Positions 48,000 through 59,481 of a stretch of 64,000 bases of DNA are shown here, one piece after another. The stretch comes from Iris pallida. Lineage: Eukaryota > Streptophyta > Magnoliopsida > Asparagales > Iridaceae. The DNA is taken from positions 35,842,831-35,906,830 of the forward strand of contig JANAVB010029819.1 of NCBI GenBank assembly GCA_029216955.1, written 5' to 3'. Position numbers and translations under genes: made by a program. Below the pieces are notes generated by a model. The model was not told the DNA's origin and did not search any database. It saw only the letters and a list, made by a program, of their open reading frames with translations. Position 1 is the stretch's first letter. Each line of letters opens with the position of its first letter.

Positions 48000-48306
48000 T
48001 TCTTTGAGGCAGGTCGTCATTAATTTTAAGACTTTAAAATAATTTACCATAATGGCAGACAAAAAAATTACGGTAACTTTCCCGCATATACAATAGTTAA
48101 CGGTTATTATCAAATGTCAATATTAAAGATGCTCTTCTTGATAGATCCTTCGAAACCGTCAACATACATGCTATAAAATTGTTAAAGTAACAAAAAAATG
48201 ACATCTCTTGACGTAAGCCTAAAAACGTCATGATAACCCCTATTGTTGACGGTTTTCGACGACCGTCAACTTGTAATCCGTCAAGATTCGTCATTTTTTT
48301 GTAGTG
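48000..48306 (-). repeat. 5' subterminal repeats and terminus of element D
   Basis: Repeated GTTGACGG, CCGTCAAC and GACGT-like words precede the terminal TTTTTTTGTAGTG. The word differs from those of A/C and B, so this is a third CACTA family. Confidence 0.8.
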
Positions 48307-48321
48307 ATCCAAGAATGGTGC

Positions 48322-49863
48322 TATTACCACCCGCTTCCGCTTTTCGATAAACGAGTATGTGGGCAAGTCCAGCTTAATATCTTTTCTGCTCATTCACAAT
48401 AATTATTTAATATTACAATCCAATAATACAACCGAATTATATTTAGGAACAACCCGCTAAACATTAAATTCAAAAACTGTCTATAATAACTAGAATCTAT
48501 GGTTGGCCTCCAAGATACCTCTAACTCCACCCAAAGGAACCCAAAGCAAGATAGCAAGTCATCATGGATCGGTCAACTAAAAAAAAAAATATCATGTCAG
48601 GATGGGAGCAAGTAAAAGTCTAAAACAACATGATACAAGTACAATAAAAAGCAATATAACACTAAACATGGAAAGCAATTATCAATGGAAATATGAACAA
48701 TATGAAGAAGAAGAAAACATGCAATGAAAAAACTAATAAAAGAAGTAGCAAGCATGAAAAAGATAATGAAACTCATATAAACAATACTAGTGTACATGTC
48801 ATGAGAAGCACAATGTTCATACACATGACGACTTGGGTGAACGATGAGATTATAAAAGGCCCGCCCCCATAAATGGAAGAGTTGCCAACAATACAATCGG
48901 ACTTTGTCCACATGCCTAGTAATTGTACCCCACTAATATCCATACCACACAATCATGTAAACACGGTCATGATAACAATCATGATAACAATAAAAAAATA
49001 TGAACAATAGTCAATCACTCAACTCTCGTATACGTAAACAGTCAAGATACGAGAATATCATGCATAAGTTAAATATAACAATAAAAAGCAAATGCACATG
49101 AAGCGTCAACAAGTACTTTCCTCGGTTTGATTGGAGTTAACTGGAGCAATATGATCATATCGTCACAGTTAGTCTCAAATGTCAAATTGCACAATATAGT
49201 CTCAGATGATGGGATAGGCCATACCATTGAGTCTGGAATAGTCAAATTAGCTAGGGATGATATAAAGAAGTCTGAAATTTGCAAGAATATAGTAAAGGTA
49301 CGATTGGTCATGGATAAAATTAGATAATCGAAGAAAATTTTATATAAATAAATAAATATAACTATTTTTATAAAATACTTATTATTTGGAAACTATATTT
49401 TGAAATTAATGATAATTAAAAACTATGTTATTTTTTTATTCAAATTATTGTAAATAAATACTTGAAAATCTAGAAATATAATTTAGGTAAAAAAAACTAA
49501 TATAATTTTTAAACTATAAAGCCATAACTGATATAATATAATATAACACTAGTTTAGGGCTTATAAACCCAAAATGAAAATAATGTGGGGCTTAGCCTAA
49601 TATAATATTTTGTAACCAAAATATTTAGAAATATTACTATATTTTTATTTAACAAAACAACATAATAATAATAACAAAACTTATAACAATACATGTATAT
49701 ACATAGTATAATAATAATATACTAATACATACATATAACTAATACTAATATATAATACTGCTGACAGCATTCTAATAGAAACCATCTAATAAAGATAACT
49801 AAAAAAAAGTAAAATAAGAACACAATCCTTATTTCTCCCCTTTCTTAGTTGTTAAGAGAGAGA

Positions 49864-49902
<39 letters not shown>

Positions 49903-49995
49903 CTTTAAGAAGCATTTTCTTCTCCTATGCTTCATATTGATTATAGTTTATTGCAGTCGTTCACTTTTTTCCATGCTTCTCTTTCACCGCATAGT

Positions 49996-50060
<65 letters not shown>

Positions 50061-50065
50061 AGTTA
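48322..50065. other. Left part of S2, no gene
   Basis: AT-rich, with two GA microsatellites at its right end. A 66-codon plus-strand frame (49127-49327) and its antisense were inspected and match nothing I know. Confidence 0.5.
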
Positions 50066-50326
50066 GGGGCTGTTTGCATAGATGTAACTCTGTGAAAGTG
50101 TGAAAGTGTACTTACGTCATGATGAGTTACAATTGAAAGTGTAAATGTGGCACTTTCCAAAATGTGTTTGGATGTAGTACTTTTTGTCTCCTCCAAGTGG
50201 AAGAAAAATAGGTTTGGTGTTTGGATGGTTGTTAAAAGTGAAGAAAAAACGAGTTCGATTGTTTGGATGGTGGTTGAAAGTGGGTGTTGGAATTAGATAT
50301 GGTAACAAATAATTAAATTAATTACC

Positions 50327-50367
<41 letters not shown>

Positions 50368-51179
50368 TATTATTATTATTATTATTATAATAAAAATAAA
50401 AATAATAATAATAATAATAACAATAATTATTATTATTATTGTTATTATTATCTCTCTTTTTTTCCTTTTTCTTTTTGAATGCCCTTCCTCTCTGTCACAG
50501 TTCCTTTCTTCCATCCGAATCCATTCTAGATTCTTCTTATATAATTTTTTCCCTCTCTCTCACTCGTTTTCTCTATATTCTTTTTTTTTCTTCTTCTTCT
50601 TCTTCTTCTTCTTCTTCTTCATTTTCTTAAGCTTCTCATTCTTCTTCTTCTTTTTTCCCTCAAACTCGGGTCCATGTCCCAACACTTGTGCATCATCAAC
50701 TTCTGCTCCAGTCCAGCGTCGCCTTCGTCTGGTCTGCTGGAGCCGCGTTTAGATCGGGTCGGAGCCTCTGGACTGGAGCTACCTCCTACGCCGCGCTCCG
50801 TCGCTGCCATTTTTCTGGCGCCCGACTCCACAGTCTCCTATCGTGGTCGCTTCGGGCTTTGATCACCACAGTGAGCACTGCTTCCGAGGAACCGGGCGGA
50901 GGAGAGCGACGGTGGCATCTTCCTCGGAGAGTCGGTTGGGGTGACTGTAGCTCCCCTCCTTCCTAGCAGTTTTACCCCCTCACTTCCTAGGAGTTTCCTC
51001 CTTTTTTACTCGGATGTCAAAAGTGATAGAAAAATGGGGGACAAGAACTGCAGCTGAGTCTTATCATCCAAAAGTTACACTTTCATATAACACAACCAAA
51101 CACATGAACTCCTTCAACTTCAGCTAGTTTCACAAAAAACAAGTAAATCCAGCTGAGTTATATTGAACCAAACAGGCCC
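50066..51179. mobile_element. Tourist/PIF-Harbinger-type non-autonomous element, target duplication TTA
   Basis: The left end is GGGGCTGTTTGCATAG and the right end on the minus strand is GGGCCTGTTTGGTTC. TTA flanks both (50063-50065, 51180-51182), which is the Harbinger target. Subterminal GTTTGGATG and AAAGTGT words recur near the left end, with complements near the right. There is no transposase. The inside is unusual for a MITE: an (AAT)n/(ATT)n tract (50328-50450), a TTC tract (50590-50622) and a GC-rich stretch (50670-50960). Confidence 0.85.
50328..50450. repeat. AAT/ATT microsatellite, self-complementary
   Basis: Blocks of AAT repeats and ATT repeats alternate, so the tract can fold back on itself. 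Confidence 0.9.
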
Positions 51180-52300
51180 TTACTAAAGAGGGAAAAGTTT
51201 TGAGAGAATAGCAGGGGAAAGAAAGGGAGAGCGGAAAAGAGAGATCAAGTCTTTCGAGAGTGGGAGAGAACGATGGAGAGTGTGTGAGGGGTGTGCTCGC
51301 GGAGGAAATGGCGGTGGCGACTCTCGAAGGAGGCGGTTCTCGGTGAGACATCAGCGGTGCTGATCTACGAGCGCGACGCACAGACGTAGGGCCGACGTTC
51401 AGATATGTCGTCGGAGAGGGAAGACGAGGGGAGAGACGGTTGCGGAGGACGGTTCGGCAAACAAGGCTAGATGATCGAGACGACATCTAAGCGCGATGGT
51501 GGGTGTTGTAGGCGAAGACCATGGTGGAGGAGGTCAGTGAGCGCTGGGGTGGCAGTGGGATTGGGTGGCCGGCGACAGGTAAGCCCTTTTATTTTTAAAT
51601 TTTTGGCGGTGGTGTTGGTGTTTCTGCTGGTGATGGTGGCGGTCGTGTATTGGGACTTTCGACGGAGTTGGTCAAGTGGCAACGGACTGGGGAGGAGCAT
51701 GGGTGATTGTGTGGGGGTGCACAGGTTTTGGTCTCGATTGGTTGTGGTGGTCTGGCTGAGCGAGGTAGTGGCGGAGGGTTCGGGTGATGGTGATGAACCG
51801 GAGAGGGGACGGGCTGTGATGGGCTGAGGGGAGGACGACGATGGTGGTGTAGACGCTGGGTCAAGGACAAGGCAGCAGGCCGAAGATGACAGGGTGCCGG
51901 TTGTCCCGACAACCACGGGTGGCGGGTTGTGCCCCGACATAGGCAGCCACAGGGAGAGGTTTTGGTTTATGGTTAGGGTTAGGGTTAGGTTTGGGGATTA
52001 TGTGTCCTGCGAGACACATGATTGGGTTGACGAGTACGGGGTTGTCGAACACGAAAAAGAGAAATTGTAAGTGTAATAAAAATAGTGGAAGAAGAAAGAT
52101 GACACGAACACGGTGCACGGCACGACGGGATGATGACGGTTGTTGGTTCGGTATAATTGTGGAGAAATTGTGTTGGTTTTTGGAGAACGAAAGGAGGACT
52201 CCCCATTTATATAAGGGTTTAAGTTTTCTAATTAGAGAGGTATGAAGATTCAATGAATCAATCCTTCCATAAATTTGAATATATCAAAATTAGATTTATA
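51180..52300. other. GC-rich probable leader of S2
   Basis: Long overlapping open frames on both strands (51130-51940) reflect GC-rich, low-complexity sequence and match no protein I recognise. GGTTAGGGTTAGGGTTAGG at 51973-51991 is a short chance-type repeat. A TATA box at 52206-52213 (minus strand) suggests this is transcribed leftward. Confidence 0.5.
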
Positions 52301-52699
52301 TAAGTTTAAATTAAAATTAGTTTAAGCAATCAAATATTGGTCACAATAGGAATAATATGAATCTTATCAAGTAATTTGAAAATATGTTTTCAAACATAAA
52401 ATTATTTAAATAATATATCTATATATTTAATTGGTCAAGAGAATAATTAATATATTAAAACTGAACCAAATATAATCTAGTATTTAATATAATAATTCAA
52501 ACTATTATTTAATTATCAAAATAATTCAAAATATTTTCATAATCCAAAATCTACTTTTAGAAAACATAATTTGGTAAAATTCTTTTTGTAGCCAAAGAAT
52601 ATTCAAAATTTCCTTCGTAGAAATTCAAATAAAAATATGTTGTTTTAACAAAATAAACAAATAAAATTTTAAAAATTCGAAAACGAGGGTTACAGGTGC

Positions 52700-54471
52700 A
52701 CCAAGTGTTTGTCATTTAAATTAGTAGATCTAAATAGACTTGTATGATTTGTGTGTGGCTAGATACATGTCACAAATGGATACAAGTAGGTCGTGTCATG
52801 ATATTCTAGGACACAGGGCCAATTTGGGGGTTTCTCCTCCGACACGTATGACACACATGCCACATTTCATATGACATATTGAATTAGCTAGACAGTACTC
52901 TAATTAAGCTTTAATTATCATTTTAGACATGCTCATGTGATTTTAAGAGAGTCGAACAATGTTTGGTATAGGTATCTTGGACGTATCATGAGAGTATCGG
53001 TACGATACTAGCGTGGTGCAAACCAAGTGTTTGACTATTTGCATATGTGTATGTGTGTGTGTCATAGGAATCTATATTTTTTTATTTTTTTATTTGTGTC
53101 ATAGGAATCTATATTTGTGTGTGTCTTATGGATACATGTGTGTGTGTCATAGGAACCTAAATATGTGTATATGGATATCATGGTAGGGTATAGGTGTGTG
53201 TATGTGGATACACACATGTTGTTGTGTGTGTTTCTCCTAGGTATCTATATGTGTATGTGCATATAAATATTGTGTAAGTCGGTATAGGTATTATGATATG
53301 GTTTTGTATGAGTATGGGTTCCTAGGGGCTATATGTGTGTGTACATTGTATATATGTGTGTGTATCATTGTATATGTGTGTGTGTGTATACATAGGTGTT
53401 CGCATATATTGCCTACATGTGTATTAGTGTGTGTATGTATGAGATGAATTGGGTAGGAGCGGAAGGCATAACAACAATTTTCCTATTGTTTGATCACCTA
53501 CAACAGTGTGTGGTGAGGAGGGGGTTATATTGAAACTATTGTTAGTAGCTGGGGTGATGAGGTGTGTGACAGAGTAAAGGGGAGAGGGTATGTGAGACCC
53601 AACAACAGCAACAAGCATTTGCTTGCTGCAGAGAAATGTAGCAGCATTCCTGCCACAGCATGGTACCTATTGTGGGGGGGGGGACTAGCACCAGGTCAGT
53701 GGCAACATGTTGTAAGCATACCTGCACATAGCAGGTAACTGTTTGTTGTGTACGACAAGAAGAGGGAAAGCAGCAGTGAACTAATGCTTATTAGTGTACT
53801 AGACAACAAGTGCACACTAATAGCAACAACAAGCCTTGCTTTGCACTGCACAGGGGTAGCAAGCAAGACTGCAGTACCTATGTGAACTAGTGTGAGTATG
53901 TGTGCGTTAATGAACATGTGTGCTAGTGAGTAAACGAGTGAGAGTGTGAGTGGGTAAGGGTAGCAAAGTGAGGGTGATTTAGGATGGTAAGATATGGTAT
54001 GGCATAATGAGGAAAATATTTAGGTAAGAAATTGTAAATGTGTAACTAGGTAATACATGGATGCTAGTGTAGGAAGTGTCATAGGTAAGGTAAATGGGTG
54101 TATATGGACGCATAGGGCTATCCATATTATGGTATATGCATGTATATATTTATGTGGAAAATAGCATAGGTAGGTAATGAATATATAAGCAATGATTAAG
54201 AGATGGGTATACATGTAGGTAAGGATATAGGTATATGTTAAGGTACTGTATACAGGTATTGCTATAGGGTAAGGTAAAGGGTAAATGTTAAGGTGTTGGA
54301 CCATATGAGTCCATATGCTTGTATAGACCTAGTATCCCTATTTCTATGTAGTATGGACCTAGAAACCTAGGTATGATCTAGTTTTGACTAGTGTTGACTA
54401 GTTTGATCCTAAACGTCAACCTTTTAGGTAATTTGACCTGGTTTGACCATAGAAGCGAGGAATTGACCTAT
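52700..54471. other. GT-rich low-complexity spacer, no gene
   Basis: TGTG-rich stretches with ATAGGAATCTATAT words (53060-53440), AGGTAAGG-type repeats (54000-54300) and a cluster of TTGAC words just before element R (54390-54470). Open frames here are all short and repeat-derived. This may be old genomic DNA or another decayed element. Confidence 0.5.
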
Positions 54472-56481
54472 TTTGATATCACGCCCCAGAACCAGAATAC
54501 TGGATGGAGGCGTACACAGCTAGCTACGCAATTCCAAAGTAAGCTAATACTCTGAAATCACGTATAAGCTGTTAAGACATGGGGGTTACTCTACAAGCCA
54601 TCAGTCGATACTATGGTTTAACAATCCTAGGTATCTCAATCACAGGCAATTATACAAGAGCAAAGAGTACGATCATCATACATACAATAGTAAGGCGTCC
54701 AGAACCATATATACATGGATGATCATGAAGCCAGAACCACAGAACTGATGACTAGCTAGAGTATTAGTCGTACAGGATAAGGACTAGCTATAATATAGAA
54801 TACACATATCATGTTTATGCCCGTAGGCTACAATATCAAGGAAAATACCAAAACACGAGCTAAACACGTGCTCGGGGCTAAACGTTACAAGAGGAGAATT
54901 TACATATCAGTAGGAGAATGAAGAAGGAACCCACTGAGGCACTCTGGTGCTCCGGCTGGTCACCGTCGAGTAGATGGTGCGGTAGATCCTTCGGCCTCTT
55001 CTATCAGAACCTGGCCATGCAAAACCAGTGGGGTCAGACCCCAAATAACAAGTACCACAAAGGAGGCCGAACTATGAACTTAAAACCAGCAATCGTAGGC
55101 AATCAACAGGGAAGGAAAGCAATAAGTAAAGGAGGATCGAGATTCGTGCAGTACCAATGCACTCATCCCGATCATAGAAAGACAATAAGTAAATCATCAT
55201 TTGACATAAAGAAAACTAGGGCACATGTTAAATAAATAGAGATAGGCAATATACGCAGAGAGGACGAAGGTACTGTTCCGGAAGCCAGGTTACAACCCTT
55301 AAACCAAACAAGGACCGGGATTGTAACCTTTCGCCTGAACATAACTTGGTCTCTGATCATTTATTGCTGGAGATGACAATCATTAAGTGATAGTAAGAGA
55401 GTGACAATACAGAGTACAATACATTAGAGTGACAATCCTTGCAACTATTATCCTGGAATAATTAGGAACTGGATCTGGAAAGGTGATATACGATGGGATA
55501 ACCATGTGACTATTCAGATAACCAGGTTACAACCCGTAAACCAAACAAGGACCGGGGTTGTAACCCTTCGTCTGAACAGAACTTGGTTTCTCCCACCATT
55601 TATCGGCAAGATAAAATAAGAAATTAGGACATGTATCAATCATGTACAAGATCAAGACAAGACTAGACAGACTGAACTACGTCCAACATTCATGGCCAAG
55701 CAATAAGTACGGCTTGATACTTTAACTAACTAGGGTTATCACAAGCCTAGTTACTAACAATATGCAATGAGATTTCCAAGTCCAGTTACCTGCCTGCTGC
55801 TACCTGAGTGACCCTAGCAAAATAAAAAAACAAGTATAGCAGACACACTGTAGTGAGATACATGTGTCCTAAAGAGGCGTCCCACTCGACGGCGGGCTGG
55901 AAATGTGCTCATCATGACAGATAGCTCCAAGTCCCATGTATATATATTATATAAGGCCGGGGTCAAAGGGGCAACAGGTAATTGGGAAAGTCTCTTCATG
56001 AACTACTGAATTATTCTAGTTATTAGCCTTAGCCATTTACAGTAGGTACCCCTGACCGTGGTACTATGGGGTCCCTGTGCAAGACATGATGCAAGACAAA
56101 ACATGTTCATTTATACAAGCACAATCATCTACGGTATCCGGGTCATTCAATTTGTCATGTCAGGTTAGCCGTCGCAACATCATTTCGAGAAATATCATGT
56201 CAGGTTTATCATGTCAAGAGTGCGCCACGGCGAGCCACTATCAAGAATTATCATGTCAAGAGTGCACCACCACGGGTCACTATCATGTCATGTTACTTGT
56301 TTCTAGTTACTGCTTACAGGTTAGAGTGCACCATGACAGGTCACCATCGTGTCAAGCAATTTCATTCATTAAAGAAAAAGCAAGCTAATAAGTGGGGTCG
56401 TCGCAATTTAGGCCAAGAATAGAAAATGTACAGTACAACCAGGAGTTCCATATCAAAATAAAAGAAACTTGCACAAAAAAA

Positions 56482-56570
<89 letters not shown>
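56482..56570. repeat. TA microsatellite in LTR1 of R
   Basis: About forty TA units. LTR2 has only a few at the same place (61486-61500), so the tract changed length after insertion. Confidence 0.95.
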
Positions 56571-56571
<1 letters not shown>

Positions 56572-56639
56572 TTGAAGCCAAGAAAAAACTCTACAACTTT
56601 CATGTTGGGAGTGGGAAGAAATTCTGACCACAATTCAGG

Positions 56640-58040
56640 CAAATAAAATATTTAAACAATCAAAGTGGACCCCATACGGCCCAAAAGTGGGAGAACATAC
56701 ATGCGGCCAAAGAGAGTGGGAGGCTACCCATGCGGCCAGCCAAAGCTTATGCAGCCAGAAAATAACTGAAGGGGGCCATGCGACCAGCAAGAAATATTTA
56801 TGCAACCAGAAAAGACAAGGAGAGTGGGACCCGCAATAAATGCAAGTATCCACTCAAGCAAAAAAAAAGGGCACGTGGCCGCTTAAGTACTTGGGCCATG
56901 TGGCCTAAAATTACATGGATACAAATCTTGTGGGACCCTACTACAATTAATGCTAGTATGCCATGTGGCCAAGAATAATAAATAGGCCATGTGGCCAAGA
57001 GTGGATGAGGTGGGGGCCATAAGGCAATTACTCAATATATAAGCCATGCGGCTACAGTGTTTCCTTATGCGGCCAAGAATGATAATCCATGCGGCCATGA
57101 ATTGCTAAGCATGCAAATACATGCAAGTTAAATATATAAAAATATTTGCAACATGCAAGCATTTAATACTAGCAAGGCCATATGCGGCCAATAATTACAA
57201 ATGGCCATGCAGCCATATATGCTAGGCCATATGCGGCTGAGATTAATATTTTTAAGCATGCAAGCTGCCATTAAATTTACGTGGCCATGCGGCTACGAAT
57301 TAATCAATGCATGGCCAACTACTTATAGCAGCTCCATGCGGCTATGAATTAAAGCAATGCATGGCCAACTACTTAAACATGCAAGTAATGCATGTAAGCT
57401 TAATTAAGAGCCATATATAAATAAGCATGGGAGTTAATGCAAGTTAATACAATTATAATCATGCACCTACGCATGCAGATCCATGTATACACAAGAATGG
57501 GAGTTAATGCAAGTTAATGCAATTATTATAAGCATGCACTAACGCATGCAAAGCCATATATATATAAGCATGCATATGCATGAAAGCTAGAATGGAAAGG
57601 CTTACTAATGCATGTGATGATACATGCAAGCTATAATGGAAAGGCCATGCAAATATTATTAAATACATGCAAGCTAGTATTTAGCAAGGGCCATGCAGCT
57701 ATCTGCAATGTATGCGGCCAAGCACACTTTTGTGCATGCGGCCAAGCTAATTAATTAATGCATGCATGCAAAAGCATGTCCATGCGGCCATGCATTCACT
57801 ATGGGCCTATGCGGCCAGAAAATTCTCTAATGGCGATATGCGACCAAGCAATTCTCTCAAATAAATAATAATAATAATAATAATAAAAAGCCATGCGGCC
57901 AGGAATTGAACAAAGGCCATATGCGGCTACAAACAATTGACCATGCAATTAATGCTACTACATGCAAGCGAAATAAAAGGCCTTGTAATTAATGCAAGCA
58001 AGCACATGCTTGTAAATGCATGCAAATAGTGGAAGCAAGG
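56640..58040. repeat. Irregular CCATGCGGCCA array in LTR1 of R
   Basis: Dozens of copies of CCATGCGGCCA and variants, at uneven spacing of roughly 15-60 bp, mixed with CATGCA/TGCATG words (dense at 57100-57790). Repeated in LTR2 at 61590-63040. It is not a CRISPR array: the words are short, spacing is irregular and the intervening sequence is itself repetitive. Confidence 0.85.
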
Positions 58041-58729
58041 AAATGCTCATGCGGCTAAGAGTGCAATTAATGGCTCCCACAGAGAATATGTCCATGAAAA
58101 TTCTATGGCCTCCATGCTCCACCAAACAACAATAGGAACCCATATCCAAACTTTAATGGGTCAATTTTGGGTAAAATAAAATTCTCTACAACATGGAACC
58201 ATCAACTAACAAAAATATGCAAGTCTAACAGATCAAAACCCATGAAAACCGAAAATACCACAAGGCTAGATCTACCACAATCTACCAGGTAAAATCAAAA
58301 ACTCCAAGTTCTAAACATGCTTAGAATTTAACAATAAAAAGAATGGAACAAACGAAATTGAAATCGTCCAACATTCGGCAAGGTGTACTTGCCTCTCTCT
58401 AATGGCTAGGGTTTGGTGGAAAAGAAATGAATGAGGGTGAATGAGGAGGGAGAGAAAAAAAGTGGCTTATTTAACAAGCTCAAGTGATCTCCACCATTCA
58501 TTTCTCTCCACTCAATCTAAACCATACACCTCATCTCATAAAGAACCAAACTAAACCAAACCAAGTCAAAGTGGAACCAAACCAAATAAAACCAAATCCA
58601 AGTTAAACCAAGTCATGAAATCCTACACTTAGGAAAATTTAAAATATCACGCAAATCGATAAATATGAAATACGGCTCAAATAAACACGTATCCGTATAG
58701 AATACCGATTCAGTGAGACGGGTCTCACA

Positions 58730-58743
58730 ACTCTCCACACCTA
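58730..58743 (-). promoter_or_regulatory. Polypurine tract of R
   Basis: TAGGTGTGGAGAGT on the minus strand directly before the 3' LTR. It shares GTRGAGT-type ending with the tract of G. Confidence 0.75.
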
Positions 58744-59481
58744 AGAAAAATTCCGTCCTTGGAATTTCCTGAGGCTAGTCGAGCAAGATAACAAAACAAA
58801 AGCTCCAGGAAAGTCAACAATCTCAATAAATCAAGCATGGCATATAGGTAAAGTAAAATAATCAGTAATGTAAATAAATGCGTAAGCGGTAAATAAATAC
58901 AGAAGAACAAATACAATCATGATCAAGAAGGGCTGGAGGCATATGGATCAATATGTCTCCTGAGACAGTTGTGTAGAAACCAATGTCCTCACTGGCCTAA
59001 ACTGATTCCAAAAAATGGATAAAAGTCCAGCCTCAAGGTAAGTCGGTACCAATGACTTAGTTCAAGACATGACTCTACCCCGGACGTATCATCGTAGTTG
59101 AAACAGATGCATGAACTTTATAACCTGTCTCAAGATACGAAGACAGAAGCGACTGGCTGATCGGAATGGTCTGACATCTCTGCCTGCATGCTGAGACTGA
59201 TCCTCCATAACTGGCATGGCTGAAGAATGCTGAGTTGCCCTCGGCAAAACACGAACAAGATAATTAGAAGGGTCAAGAATAGTGCCCTTGAAAGTTGAAG
59301 GACACAAGATCAAATCATGGGAACATGAATGATCAATGACCAAAACAGATATCAAGTCAAGTATCAGAGGTAGAGAATAATCCAAAAGAGATCAATAAGG
59401 ATAATCATGATTGAGATATCTAAACATGGTAACCCCTACAAATCTGAAAATCGAGACCTGCATAGGCCACCACTAAAACCA
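58744..59481 (-). other. Internal region of R, non-coding
   Basis: About 740 bp without recognisable retroelement protein. A 98-codon minus-strand frame (59385-59089) matches nothing I know and begins among repeats of TCAAGTATCAGAGG type. At the 5' LTR edge, 59481 leftward, the minus strand reads TGGTTTTAGTGGTGGCC, a candidate primer-binding site for an unnamed tRNA. Confidence 0.6.

Larger units (their letters stand above)
38422..48306 (-). mobile_element. CACTA element D, right part, internally deleted
   Basis: The right terminus at 48306, read on the minus strand, is CACTACAAAAAAATGACG, with subterminal GTTGACGG and CCGTCAAC repeats (48090-48290). Transcription is leftward: pyrimidine-rich leader, three 1.5-kb tandem units, a TNP2 remnant (42391-41720), then the TNPA-like gene with a Ulp1-type protease domain (41600-38540). 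Most of TNP2 is deleted. G is inserted at 38421, so the left end should lie outside the window. ATC follows the right end as candidate target duplication. Confidence 0.8.
48322..52694 (-). mobile_element. Probable solo LTR S2 containing a Harbinger-type element
   Basis: The right end on the minus strand starts TGTAACCCTCG, a usual LTR start. GGTGC follows at 52695-52699 and also occurs at 48317-48321, where TATTACCACC would be the decayed other end (TG changed to TA, as also seen in LTR1 of R). A TATA box lies at 52206-52213 on the minus strand, followed by a GC-rich probable leader (52200-51183). The unit holds GA repeats (49855-49899, 50001-50059) and the element at 50066-51179. The left limit rests on a 5-bp match and is the weak point. 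No internal genes were seen. Confidence 0.5.
54477..58729 (-). repeat. 3' LTR of R (LTR1)
   Basis: The left end reads TATCACGCCCC, where LTR2 has TGTCACGCCC, so the terminal G is mutated. The right end is GTGAGACGGGTCTCACA. Includes two copies of the hairpin repeat (55288-55328 and 55525-55565), GTCAAGAGTGCACCAC repeats (56210-56350), a TA microsatellite (56482-56570), the ATGCGGCCA array (56640-58040) and a decayed TATA box (58467-58474). All smaller open frames here are repeat-derived. Confidence 0.93.

Noticed and set aside
48097..48393. 98-codon minus-strand open frame starting MSRKDIKLDLPTYSF
   Set aside because: It crosses the right end of D (48306) and the proposed end of S2 (48322). 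The first 25 residues look protein-like, but I know no matching family; more likely LTR end sequence.
51130..51940. Long open frames on both strands
   Set aside because: GC-rich, Pro/Ser/Arg-rich low-complexity peptides that overlap on opposite strands and resemble no family; explained as LTR leader.
51973..51991. Telomere-like GGTTAGGG repeats
   Set aside because: Only about three units, and the plant telomere word is normally TTTAGGG. Too short to mean anything.
56362..56642. Ile/Tyr repeat open frames
   Set aside because: Translation of a TA microsatellite.
56640..58040. CRISPR-like array
   Set aside because: The repeated words are about 11 bp, imperfect, unevenly spaced and inside a plant LTR; there are no cas genes.
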